Source: an uncultured Collinsella sp. (GTDB taxonomy: Bacteria; Actinomycetota; Coriobacteriia; Coriobacteriales; Coriobacteriaceae). Taken from it: a DNA stretch of 19,139 bases. Below, piece by piece: positions 5,036 to 12,676 of the stretch; position 1 is the stretch's first letter, and the number at the start of each line of letters is the position of its first letter. The notes under the pieces are model-generated. The model saw only the letters and a list, made by a program, of their open reading frames with translations, ran no database searches and was not told the DNA's origin. Both the position numbers and the translations under genes were made by a program. Location of the stretch: positions 1 to 19,139 of the forward strand of contig UROJ01000004.1 of the NCBI GenBank assembly GCA_900549335.1, in the 5' to 3' direction.

Positions 5036-7816
5036 TTGGCGCGCGGATCTGCACAAAACGCCAAAGGCAATAAGGCCAATAACCAACCGGCATCTGCTAA
5101 GGGTGCCGGTTCCCATCTGCGTGCCAATAAGGGCCACGAGGCGGACTTCGACGATTTTGAGCCCTTGGTGGAGCCCTCGGCCAATCGCGATATCGCCGGC
5201 GTGGTCATTGCCGTTTTGGCGATTGCGTCCTTTATTGCCGTGATTTCTCCGGCAACTGCGCCCGTGACGGCTGCTGTTGCCGGGTTCTATCACCTGGGCT
5301 TTGGCCTGGGCGCCTACGTGCTGCCGATCGTCATCTTGCTGTTTGCCGCCACGCTCTTTTTGGGTGAGGACTCGCCGCTCAACGTGCGCTCTGTTGCGGG
5401 CGGCGCCGTGGTCTTTATCGCCGTCGTCTCCATTCTTTCGCTGATGGTGCCGGGCACGAGCGATTCGTGCGACCTTATGTTTACGCCGCAAAATCTGTCC
5501 GCCTCGGGTGGCTACATCGGTGCGTTTATTGCGAGTGCGCTGCAGAATGCCCTGGGTAAGCCTATCGCGATGGTGGTCCTGTTGGGTCTGGCCGTCGTTG
5601 GTTTTGTCATCATCGGCTTTTCTGTGGGTGGTGTGCTGCGCTCTGCACGCGATCGTGCGGCAGATTTTGCCGAACGCCGTCGTGCCGATGTCAACGCCAG
5701 CCCTTGGGGTGACGACGAAGCCCTGTCGGTGCCCGGCGTTGCCCGTCCACACCTGAGCATTCTTCGTCAAAAGGGCTCCGATGCTGCCGTGACCACGGTC
5801 ATGGGCAACGATGTGGACCCGGTTTTGGACGATGACGACGAGGACGATGACCCGTTTGTCGACGTATCCGAGTCGGTTGAAGCTGAGCGGGCCAAGACCA
5901 CGCTGTTGCCGCACCGCCATGCCAAGAAGGGCAAGGCCGCGCCCAAGCTCAATACGAGTGAGCCCGACCCGTCTTGGTCCGATAGCGAGATTGAGCTCAC
6001 CGAGGGCGATGACGAGGACGACGAGGCTCCGATTGAGACCGCAAAGACAACTTTGCTGCCGCGTCGCCATGCAAAGCGCGGCCAGGTAACCGGCCAGCTT
6101 TCGATGGAAGACGACTCCGATAAGATCGACGAGTCCGAGCCGCCGTTTGCCGTGAATCCCGTCTCGGCCGCACCTCAGATTCCCGACTTCCTGAAGCATC
6201 CCAAGGTTGCCGATGCGCCTGCCACGAGTGCTGTCGAATCGGCTGCGGCTCGTGATGGGGGAGTGGACGACGGCGCCGCAGATAACGAGGGCGAAGAAGA
6301 GGACGGCCTCAAGCTTCCGCCGCTTGAAATCCTGCATGCCAACCCGCAGTCGGCTTCCGCCGCGTCTTCGGACAAGGAGCTTGAGCAGACCGCTGAGTCA
6401 CTGCAATCCACCTTGCTTGAGTTTGGCCGCAGTGCCCGCGTGGTCGGCTGGATCGCCGGCCCCACGGTGACGACCTTTAAGCTGCAACCTGGCGAGGGCG
6501 AGCGCGTGAGCAAGATTTCGAGCCTCGAGGACGATATCGCGCTTTCGCTCGCTGCCCAGTCGGTACGTATCTTTGCCCCGATCCCCGGCACCTCGCTCGT
6601 GGGCATCGAGATTCCCAACCGCAAGCGCCAGAACGTCAACCTGGGCGACGTTCTGCCCTATGTGAAGGGCGGTCCGCTCGAGCTAGCCATTGGTCGCGAT
6701 GCCGAGGGCACGCCGGTTGTCGCCGATCTCGCCAAGATGCCCCACCTGCTTATTGCCGGTACGACCGGTTCTGGTAAGTCGGTGATGATCAATTCCATCA
6801 TCACGACCTTGCTCATGCGCGCCCTTCCCGAGGACGTTCGCCTGATTATGGTCGACCCCAAGCGCGTCGAGCTTGCGGGCTATAACGGTCTGCCGCATCT
6901 CTATGTGCCCGTGGTGACCGAGCCCAAGCAGGCCGCGAGCGCTCTGCAATGGGCCGTGTCCGAGATGGAGCGTCGCCTGAAGGTCTTCGAGCGTCTCAAC
7001 GTGCGTAAGATCTCGACCTACAACGAAAAGCAGGCCGCCGGCGAGTTTGAGCATTACGATAACCCGCCGCAAAAGATGCCCTACCTGGTCATTATCATTG
7101 ACGAGCTCTCTGACCTGATGATGGTCGCCGGTAAGGATGTCGAGGCCTCGATCGTGCGTATTGCACAGCTGGGCCGTGCCGCCGGTATTCACCTTATCGT
7201 TGCCACGCAGCGCCCCAGCTCCAACGTGGTGACGGGCCTCATCAAGGCCAACATCACCAACCGCATCGCCTTTAACGTCGCCACGGGCATCGACTCGCGC
7301 GTCATCATCGACCAGATGGGTGCCGAGAAGCTCACCGGTTTGGGCGACATGCTGTTCTCCAAGGTCGACTGGGGCAAGCCCCGCCGTATCCAGGGCTGCT
7401 TTGTCTCGGACGACGAAATCAACGAGATTGTCGAGTTTGTCAAGTCGCAGAGCGAGCCCGACTACCACGAGGAGATCCTGTCGGCTGTGGCGCCCGCTTC
7501 CATGTCCATGGCGGGTGGCGGCGGCATTGTCCGCACCGGAGTCGCCGAGCCGCAAGACGATGATCCGCTCATTTGGGAAGCCGCCCATATTGTGGTGGAA
7601 TCGCAGCTGGGCTCCACATCTGGCCTGCAACGCCGCCTGAAGGTTGGCTATGCGCGTGCCGGGCGTATTATGGACATGCTGGAAGAAAAGGGTGTCGTCG
7701 GCCCGCCCGACGGTTCCAGGCCGCGCGAGGTCCTGTTGGACGAGGAGGGGCTTGCCGCGCTGGAATCTGTCGACGCCGAGATGGCACGTGAAGATCGTGA
7801 GTTTGGAGGATTCTGA
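5036..7816 (+). CDS. ftsK: DNA translocase FtsK/SpoIIIE family
   Basis: FtsK is a septal membrane-anchored hexameric ATPase that pumps chromosomal DNA during division and helps dimer resolution. The 926-residue protein has about four membrane segments between residues 45 and 205. A variable acidic linker (about 210-440) follows, then the motor with Walker A GTTGSGKS at 575-582 and Walker B IIIDELSD (D689, E690). A C-terminal winged-helix gamma domain (about 845-910; QLGSTSGLQRRLKVGYARAG) recognises directing DNA motifs. The start is TTG at 5036, with GGAGG at 5025-5029 inside rnj; no ATG lies nearby. The linker holds a duplicated segment: AKTTLLPHRHAKKG at 286 and AKTTLLPRRHAKRG at 336. The stop overlaps the next start by one base. 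Confidence 0.96.
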   Translation: MARGSAQNAKGNKANNQPASAKGAGSHLRANKGHEADFDDFEPLVEPSANRDIAGVVIAVLAIASFIAVISPATAPVTAAVAGFYHLGFGLGAYVLPIVILLFAATLFLGEDSPLNVRSVAGGAVVFIAVVSILSLMVPGTSDSCDLMFTPQNLSASGGYIGAFIASALQNALGKPIAMVVLLGLAVVGFVIIGFSVGGVLRSARDRAADFAERRRADVNASPWGDDEALSVPGVARPHLSILRQKGSDAAVTTVMGNDVDPVLDDDDEDDDPFVDVSESVEAERAKTTLLPHRHAKKGKAAPKLNTSEPDPSWSDSEIELTEGDDEDDEAPIETAKTTLLPRRHAKRGQVTGQLSMEDDSDKIDESEPPFAVNPVSAAPQIPDFLKHPKVADAPATSAVESAAARDGGVDDGAADNEGEEEDGLKLPPLEILHANPQSASAASSDKELEQTAESLQSTLLEFGRSARVVGWIAGPTVTTFKLQPGEGERVSKISSLEDDIALSLAAQSVRIFAPIPGTSLVGIEIPNRKRQNVNLGDVLPYVKGGPLELAIGRDAEGTPVVADLAKMPHLLIAGTTGSGKSVMINSIITTLLMRALPEDVRLIMVDPKRVELAGYNGLPHLYVPVVTEPKQAASALQWAVSEMERRLKVFERLNVRKISTYNEKQAAGEFEHYDNPPQKMPYLVIIIDELSDLMMVAGKDVEASIVRIAQLGRAAGIHLIVATQRPSSNVVTGLIKANITNRIAFNVATGIDSRVIIDQMGAEKLTGLGDMLFSKVDWGKPRRIQGCFVSDDEINEIVEFVKSQSEPDYHEEILSAVAPASMSMAGGGGIVRTGVAEPQDDDPLIWEAAHIVVESQLGSTSGLQRRLKVGYARAGRIMDMLEEKGVVGPPDGSRPREVLLDEEGLAALESVDAEMAREDREFGGF

Positions 7817-9327
7817 TGGCTGCACGCTTTGGTGACATGCTGCTCGAGCAGCGTCGCCGAATGGGCCTTTCCATTCAGCAGGTCGCCAACACCATCAAAA
7901 TCAGGCCGCAGATCATCGAGTTTTTCGAGACCGGTAATTTTGCTTCGATGCCGCCGCGTGGCTATGCGCAGGGCATGATTTCGAGCTATGCTCGCTTTTT
8001 GGGCCTCAATCCGCGTGAGGTCGTCAATGCCTACTTTGACGACCTGATGGCATACGAACGCGAGACGTCGCAGCAGGGCGGTCGTTTCCAGGACGCTGCC
8101 GGCTACGTCAATTCGCGTTCCTCTGTCGATAACGGGCGCTTTCTGATGGTTCAGGGCGGTCGTTCGACCCGCTATGGACAGCGTCCTCAGCAGGCCGGTT
8201 ATATTACCGAGACGGGTTCGGGCGAGGAGATTCGCTCACAGCGTGACCGGTTCCGCAGTACGCCGATGCCCGAGGACCGTGCACTTCCCGCTGCCCGCGG
8301 CGTGGCGCGTGACCCTCGTGCCGGCTACGGCGACGGCGGCTATTCCGATCGCGGTCACCGTGGTATCTCCACCGGACGCTCTCGCGGTGGCTATGCGGAC
8401 GCCGACACCACGCAGGTGACGCCGCGTCTTCGCTCTCAACCACAGCCGTATGGCCAGCGCTCTTCGGCTCCGCGTGCGGGCCAGCGTGGCTATCAAGGTC
8501 GCGGTGAACTTGCGCCCCGCTCGGGTCAGCGCAGCCTTCAGGGCCAGGGTGGCTATCGCGGCCGTTCCGATAGCAATCGTGGTCGTATGCCTCAGGGAGG
8601 CGGCCGCAGCAGTTCCAGTCGTGGACGCGGCGGTTCCCATGCTCCTCAAAACAACGGGCTCGATCCGCGTATCGTCTACGCCGGTATCGGTGCCGTGGCG
8701 TTGCTGCTGGTCGTGCTCATCGTGGTACTTCTGCGCGGCTGCGCATCTTCGACGCCCGAGACCACGCCCGAGACGCCCACTGCTACCAAGACGACGACCA
8801 AGAAGTCTTCTAAGAAGACCGAAACGGTCGACGAGGACGAAGACACCGATGAGGCGACGGATGAGTCGACCGATTCGGATGCCACCAAGACGACGGCTAA
8901 AAAGGAAGAGAACGAGGTAACGAAGGTCAAGGTCTCCGTTGCCAAGGGAAAGACCGCCTGGATTGAGGTCAAGGTCGACGGTAAGTCGGTCTATGGTGCC
9001 CAGGCGACTGGCCCCTTTGAGCAGGAGTACACGCCCGAGTCCTCGATCGAGATCACCACGTCCAAGCCTTCCGATGTCACCGTTACCAAGAACGGCGAAA
9101 AGGTCCGTTACGATACCAAGACCTCGGGCGTAGCGCGTGTGACGATCACCGTTCCCAAGAAGGAGACGACTGATTCCGAGAATGGTGAAAGTTCTGATGG
9201 TGCCGACACCACCGATGGTACCGACACCACCGACGGCACCGATGCCCAGTCCACGGATGGCGCCGATACCGCAACTGACGGCCAGACGCCCACCGATTCT
9301 ACCGACTATTCGTACGATAGCTACTAA
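7816..9327 (+). CDS. RodZ-like membrane protein with N-terminal HTH
   Basis: The 503-residue protein begins with a Cro/C1-type HTH of the RodZ/YmfM kind (about 3-70; MLLEQRRRMGLSIQQVANTI, then PPRGYAQGMISSYARFLG). A long Arg/Gly/Gln-rich cytoplasmic linker (about 90-280) follows. One membrane helix lies at 286-307 (IVYAGIGAVALLLVVLIVVLL). Outside are a Thr/Lys/acidic stalk, a beta-rich DUF4115-like domain (about 370-450; KTAWIEVKVDGKSVYGAQ) and an Asp/Thr-rich tail with TDGTD repeats. RodZ proteins link MreB or cell-wall synthesis to the membrane. Whether MreB exists here cannot be seen. The ATG overlaps the ftsK stop (ATGA-type overlap) behind GGAGG at 7805-7809. The RG-rich linker is much longer than in E. 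coli RodZ. Confidence 0.85.
   Translation: MAARFGDMLLEQRRRMGLSIQQVANTIKIRPQIIEFFETGNFASMPPRGYAQGMISSYARFLGLNPREVVNAYFDDLMAYERETSQQGGRFQDAAGYVNSRSSVDNGRFLMVQGGRSTRYGQRPQQAGYITETGSGEEIRSQRDRFRSTPMPEDRALPAARGVARDPRAGYGDGGYSDRGHRGISTGRSRGGYADADTTQVTPRLRSQPQPYGQRSSAPRAGQRGYQGRGELAPRSGQRSLQGQGGYRGRSDSNRGRMPQGGGRSSSSRGRGGSHAPQNNGLDPRIVYAGIGAVALLLVVLIVVLLRGCASSTPETTPETPTATKTTTKKSSKKTETVDEDEDTDEATDESTDSDATKTTAKKEENEVTKVKVSVAKGKTAWIEVKVDGKSVYGAQATGPFEQEYTPESSIEITTSKPSDVTVTKNGEKVRYDTKTSGVARVTITVPKKETTDSENGESSDGADTTDGTDTTDGTDAQSTDGADTATDGQTPTDSTDYSYDSY
9199..9243 (+). repeat. 18-bp tandem repeat inside the RodZ-like gene
   Basis: GGTGCCGACACCACCGAT (9199-9216) and GGTACCGACACCACCGAC (9217-9234) are followed by a half unit GGCACCGAT (9235-9243). 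It encodes GADTTD/GTDTTD/GTD in the extracellular tail. Looser variants of the motif continue to about 9290. Such repeats can change in number by slippage without a frameshift. Confidence 0.75.
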
Positions 9328-9353
9328 GCCGCTCGTACGCGAAAGGAAACATC

Positions 9354-9851
9354 ATGGCTAAAGATTCCAGCTTCGACGTCGTGTCCGAGGTCAACATGCA
9401 AGAGGTCGACAACGCCTTCCAGCAGACCACGCGCGAGATTTCCCAGCGCTATGACCTGAAGGATTCCGGCGCCACGATCGAGCTTTCGAAGGGCGACAAA
9501 CTCTTTACGATCAACGCCCCGGCCGACTTTGTCTCCAAGCAGATCATCGATGTCCTGAGCTCCAAGCTCATCAAGCGCGGCATCGACCTCAAGGCTGTCT
9601 CGTGGGATGCTCCGCAGGCGGCATCGGGCGGCACCGTGCGCGTGCTCGGCCATATCGTCGAGGGTATCGACCAGGCGACCGCCAAGAAGATCAATAAGGA
9701 CATCAAGGACCAAAAGCTCAAGGTCAAGGTGACCATCGAGGCCGACAAGCTGCGTGTTTCCTCTGCTTCGAAGGACGCGTTGCAGACCGTTATCCAGTTC
9801 CTGCGCGACCAGGACTACGGCCAGCCGCTGCAGTTCACCAACTACCGCTAA
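9354..9851 (+). CDS. yajQ: YajQ family nucleotide-binding protein
   Basis: The 165-residue protein is a full-length YajQ: it begins MAKDSSFDVVSEVNMQEVDN, has the family features FDVVSEV and ISQRYDLKDS, and ends GQPLQFTNYR. YajQ proteins fold as two ferredoxin-like halves; some members (Xanthomonas) bind cyclic di-GMP, and others have been reported to bind RNA or nucleotides. Which ligand applies here is unknown. AAAGGA at 9342-9347 lies six bases before the ATG, and the gene begins 26 bases after the RodZ-like stop, so it is probably part of the same transcript. No catalytic residues are expected. Confidence 0.95.
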   Translation: MAKDSSFDVVSEVNMQEVDNAFQQTTREISQRYDLKDSGATIELSKGDKLFTINAPADFVSKQIIDVLSSKLIKRGIDLKAVSWDAPQAASGGTVRVLGHIVEGIDQATAKKINKDIKDQKLKVKVTIEADKLRVSSASKDALQTVIQFLRDQDYGQPLQFTNYR

Positions 9852-9878
9852 TATCATTCGAAAGGACTGCTCTCCAAC

Positions 9879-11228
9879 ATGGATACACCGTTGGGCTCCG
9901 TGCTCTACATCACCCTCGGGTGCGCTAAGAACGAGGTTGACACCGACCGCATGCGTTCTCTTTTGACCGCCGCGGGCTACGAGGAGGCATTCGGCCCACA
10001 GGATGCCGATATCGCCATCGTCAATACATGCTCGTTCCTCGCCTCCGCAACGTCCGAGAGCATCGAGACCACGCTCGAGCTCGCCAACGAGGTTCAGGAC
10101 GGCGTTCGTTCTTGTCCCATCGTCATGTGCGGCTGTGTGCCGTCGCGCTATGGCGACGACCTGCCTGACGAGCTGCCCGAGGTCGCTGCCTTTGTGAAGA
10201 CCGACGAGGAGGACGGCATCGTGGCGGTCATCGATGGCGTGCTGGGTGTCGAGCGTGAGATCGCTGCCTATATTCCGCAAGTCAAGCGCACTGTCGAGGG
10301 CGCTGTCGCCTACGTCAAGATTTCCGATGGCTGCAACCGCTTCTGCAGCTTCTGCATGATCCCCTATATTCGCGGTCGCTATCATTCGCGCAATGCCGAG
10401 AGCATTATCTCCGAGGTACGCGACCTGGTTGCCGGCGGTGTGCGCGAGATCGTGCTGATCGGCCAGGACACGGGCATCTGGGGCACCGACTTTGCCGACG
10501 AAGACGTCACCGTTGGCTCGCCGCGCAATCTGGCGCAGCTGCTGCGCGCCGTAGCCGAGGCCGTGCGTCCGCAGAACGTCTGGGTCCGTGTTCTCTACCT
10601 GCAGCCCGAGGGCATGACCGACGAGCTTATCGAGACGATTCGCGATACCCCCGAGGTGCTACCCTATATCGATATCCCCGTGCAGCACTGCGACGCACGC
10701 ATCCTTAAGGCCATGCGTCGCTCCGGTTCGCGCCAGGAGCTCGAGGACCTGTTCCGCGATCTGCGTGAGCGCATCCCCGGCATCGTGATTCGTTCCACGG
10801 CCATGGTCGGCTTCCCGACCGAGACCGACGATGAGTTCCGCGACCTTATCGACTTTATGGACACCGTCGGCTTTGACTACACGAGCGTCTTTGCCTACTC
10901 GCAGGAGGAGGGTAGCCTGGCCGCCAAGATGGAGGGTCAGGTCGACGAAGAGGTCAAGCTCGAGCGCGCCCAGGAGGCCATGGACCTGGCCGAGTCGCTC
11001 GGTTTTGCTGCAACTGCCGCACATGTGGGCGAGCGCGCCCAGGTGATCGTCGACGGTATCGAGGAGAACGAGGATGGTGCCGAGCTCATCGGACATGCCT
11101 GGTTCCAGGCGCCCGATTCCGATGGCGCGGTGCATCTGGACGCCAGCGAGGCGTCCGTGGGCGATATTCTGACCGTCGAGTTTACCGATAGCTTCTGCTA
11201 TGAGCTTATCGGCCATGTTGTGGAGTAG
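9879..11228 (+). CDS. rimO: Ribosomal protein S12 methylthiotransferase RimO
   Basis: RimO is a radical SAM enzyme with two 4Fe-4S clusters that adds a methylthio group to an aspartate of ribosomal protein S12. The 449-residue protein has the N-terminal MTTase domain with cluster cysteines C15 (TLGCAKNEVD), C51 (NTCSFL) and a third in MCGCVPS (84-86). The radical SAM domain has CNRFCSFC (C152, C156, C159), and a C-terminal TRAM domain follows from about 382. TLGCAKNEVDTD and the absence of the MiaB FGCQMN signature favour RimO over MiaB, which is present separately at 17871. AAAGGA at 9861-9866 precedes the ATG by 12 bases. The pgsA start follows after nine bases. Confidence 0.95.
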   Translation: MDTPLGSVLYITLGCAKNEVDTDRMRSLLTAAGYEEAFGPQDADIAIVNTCSFLASATSESIETTLELANEVQDGVRSCPIVMCGCVPSRYGDDLPDELPEVAAFVKTDEEDGIVAVIDGVLGVEREIAAYIPQVKRTVEGAVAYVKISDGCNRFCSFCMIPYIRGRYHSRNAESIISEVRDLVAGGVREIVLIGQDTGIWGTDFADEDVTVGSPRNLAQLLRAVAEAVRPQNVWVRVLYLQPEGMTDELIETIRDTPEVLPYIDIPVQHCDARILKAMRRSGSRQELEDLFRDLRERIPGIVIRSTAMVGFPTETDDEFRDLIDFMDTVGFDYTSVFAYSQEEGSLAAKMEGQVDEEVKLERAQEAMDLAESLGFAATAAHVGERAQVIVDGIEENEDGAELIGHAWFQAPDSDGAVHLDASEASVGDILTVEFTDSFCYELIGHVVE

Positions 11229-11237
11229 GAGAGCATC

Positions 11238-11876
11238 GTGGCAAACGAGAGCAATAAGGAACTGACGAGTGTCTGGACGCCCGCCAACATCGTGACGTGC
11301 GTTCGCATCGTCTTTATCCCGGTGTTCATGATCGTGTCGGCACTGTCTCACACGAGCGTTGCCGGTACGGATTGGAGCACCTTCGACGGCCCGCTCGCCG
11401 CCGCTGCCTTCATTCTGTATGTGATCCTGTCGTGCACCGATAAGGTTGACGGCTACCTGGCGCGTTCGCGCAACGAGATCACCGACTTCGGTAAATTCTT
11501 GGACCCCATCGCCGACAAGCTACTCGTGTTCTCGGCCTTGCTGCTGTTCTTGGAATTTGGCGCCGTGTCGGTTTGGTCCGTGTTCATCATCTTGTTCCGC
11601 GAGCTGTTGGTAAGCGCCCTGCGCATGGTTGCGAGTGCCGCCGGCGTGGTCGTTGCCGCCGATAAGCTTGGCAAGTACAAGACGGCGACCACGATGGTCT
11701 CCATCTGCGGTTACCTGTGCGTCTTTGCGATGGCCGGCTTGCACCTTGGCCCGCTGGCGCTGACGCTCGGCATCTACTCGGTGTCGCGCTTCCTGTACGC
11801 CGTTGCCGTTGTCCTGACCGTTATCTCGGGCGCCCAGTACTTCTGGAACTGCCGCAAGATCGTCTTTTCGGTCTAG
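11238..11876 (+). CDS. pgsA: CDP-diacylglycerol-glycerol-3-phosphate 3-phosphatidyltransferase
   Basis: PgsA makes phosphatidylglycerophosphate from CDP-diacylglycerol and glycerol-3-phosphate, the committed step to phosphatidylglycerol and cardiolipin, in the cytoplasmic membrane. The 212-residue protein shows the complete CDP-alcohol phosphotransferase motif D-x2-DG-x2-AR-x8-G-x3-D-x3-D, from D68 through D71, G72, A75, R76, G85, D89 and D93. Several hydrophobic segments surround it. TPANIVTCVRIVFIPVF near the N-terminus is also typical. The start is GTG at 11238, behind AGGAGAG that overlaps the rimO stop. Position between rimO and cinA/recA supports pgsA over other phosphatidyltransferases such as cardiolipin or phosphatidylinositol synthases. 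Confidence 0.92.
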   Translation: MANESNKELTSVWTPANIVTCVRIVFIPVFMIVSALSHTSVAGTDWSTFDGPLAAAAFILYVILSCTDKVDGYLARSRNEITDFGKFLDPIADKLLVFSALLLFLEFGAVSVWSVFIILFRELLVSALRMVASAAGVVVAADKLGKYKTATTMVSICGYLCVFAMAGLHLGPLALTLGIYSVSRFLYAVAVVLTVISGAQYFWNCRKIVFSV

Positions 11877-11882
11877 GTTCTG

Positions 11883-12419
11883 GTGGGTATGACGGACTCT
11901 TTTGAGCAGATTTCCGCACATAACGAGGAGCTGGCGCGTCATATTGTCGAGCGCGCGAGCGCTCGGGGCGTGACGGTTTCGACGGCTGAGTCGCTGACAG
12001 CAGGTATGATCGCCTCGACGATTGCCGATATCCCGGGCGCCTCGGCGGTGCTGCGTGGCGGTGCGGTGACCTACTGCGATGAGATCAAGCATCGCGTTCT
12101 GGGTGTTGAGCAGGAGACGCTCGACCGCTATACCGCGGTGTCGCATCAGACCGCGCGCGAGATGGCGGCGCGTTCGCTGGAGCTGTACCAGAGCGATATT
12201 GCAGTGAGCGCAACGGGTTATGCCGGCCCCGGCGGCGGCACTGAGGACGATCCGGCTGGCACTTTCTATATTGGCTGGGCGTATCGCGCGGCTGATGGGG
12301 AAGTGCCGGTCGTGGACTCTGTGCGCTGCCACTATGAGGGCGACCGTTCGTGTGTTCGTGCCCATGCGGTCGCGGAGGCATTGGGACGCATTGCCCTTGT
12401 GCTTAACTCTATGGAATAG
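11883..12419 (+). CDS. pncC: CinA C-terminal domain protein / nicotinamide-nucleotide amidohydrolase
   Basis: The 178-residue protein corresponds only to the C-terminal domain of CinA: STAESLTAGMIAS, GGAVTYCDEIKHRVLGV, the SATGYAGPGGG loop, and AVSHQTAREMA. The N-terminal molybdopterin-binding-like domain of long CinA proteins is missing, as in E. coli PncC. The family deamidates nicotinamide mononucleotide in pyridine nucleotide recycling. Its place before recA is widely conserved. The start may be GTG 11883, seven bases after the pgsA stop, or ATG 11889; neither has a strong ribosome binding site, which fits coupling to pgsA. A UUCG hairpin follows the stop. Confidence 0.88.
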   Translation: MGMTDSFEQISAHNEELARHIVERASARGVTVSTAESLTAGMIASTIADIPGASAVLRGGAVTYCDEIKHRVLGVEQETLDRYTAVSHQTAREMAARSLELYQSDIAVSATGYAGPGGGTEDDPAGTFYIGWAYRAADGEVPVVDSVRCHYEGDRSCVRAHAVAEALGRIALVLNSME

Positions 12420-12426
12420 ACGTGTT

Positions 12427-12450
12427 TTAAGGGGCCTTCGGGCCCCTTAA
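12427..12450 (+). terminator. UUCG-loop hairpin after pncC
   Basis: TTAAGGGGCC (12427-12436) pairs perfectly with GGCCCCTTAA (12441-12450) around TTCG. It starts eight bases after the pncC stop and closes the rnj/ftsK-to-pncC gene series. The T run after it is poor (TTAATTG), so termination efficiency is uncertain; the T run on the 5' side would serve the opposite strand. Confidence 0.65.
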
Positions 12451-12547
12451 TTGTGGAGATAGGGACCCCTGACGAATTTTATCTTTGTGCAGGTAGTTGT
12501 TGTATTTTTTCTCGTCATGATTTTCTTGGTTCGCCTGCGGTCAAGTT

Positions 12548-12591
12548 TTTGGTCAGTGTTTGGTCGGCGTTTGGTTGGGTTTTGGAAAGGT
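12548..12591 (+). repeat. Four phased 11-bp repeats upstream of the recA promoter
   Basis: TTTGG occurs at 12548, 12559, 12570 and 12581, exactly 11 bases apart, as four head-to-tail 11-mers: TTTGGTCAGTG, TTTGGTCGGCG, TTTGGTTGGGT and TTTGGAAAGGT. The block ends 26 bases before the recA -35. The one-turn spacing places the same face of the helix forward each time, as expected for a protein array or curvature. The strand is strongly G/T-biased. Confidence 0.7.
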
Positions 12592-12617
12592 CGGCTACAT
12601 ATGATTTATCTGAACGG

Positions 12618-12646
12618 TTGACCACGAACAGCCGTTCGTTTATTAT
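12618..12646 (+). promoter_or_regulatory. recA sigma-A promoter
   Basis: TTGACC (12618-12623) and TATTAT (12641-12646) are separated by exactly 17 bases, each one mismatch from consensus. Transcription would begin near 12653, giving a leader of about 25 bases that contains the ribosome binding site. Confidence 0.88.
12625..12638. promoter_or_regulatory. LexA-type SOS box in the recA promoter spacer
   Basis: CGAACAGCCGTTCG is a perfect CGAAC-N4-GTTCG palindrome, the form of the LexA/DinR box of Bacillus and Actinobacteria. It lies wholly between the -35 and -10 elements, so bound LexA would block RNA polymerase. lexA itself is not in the window. Confidence 0.9.
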
Positions 12647-12662
12647 CGATGCAGGTTGTTAA

Positions 12663-12669
12663 GAGGAGG
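12663..12669 (+). promoter_or_regulatory. recA ribosome binding site, decides the start
   Basis: GAGGAGG lies seven bases before ATG 12677. An in-frame TTG at 12656 would precede this site and follow the predicted transcription start by only a few bases, so the shorter protein is correct. Confidence 0.85.
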
Positions 12670-12676
12670 GCTTTTC

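Noticed and set aside
12453..12662. A 69-codon open frame before recA
   Set aside because: It overlaps the phased repeats and the recA promoter and has no protein-like features or ribosome binding site.
12656..12676. Longer RecA from TTG 12656
   Set aside because: The strong GAGGAGG at 12663-12669 lies after it and correctly spaced for ATG 12677.
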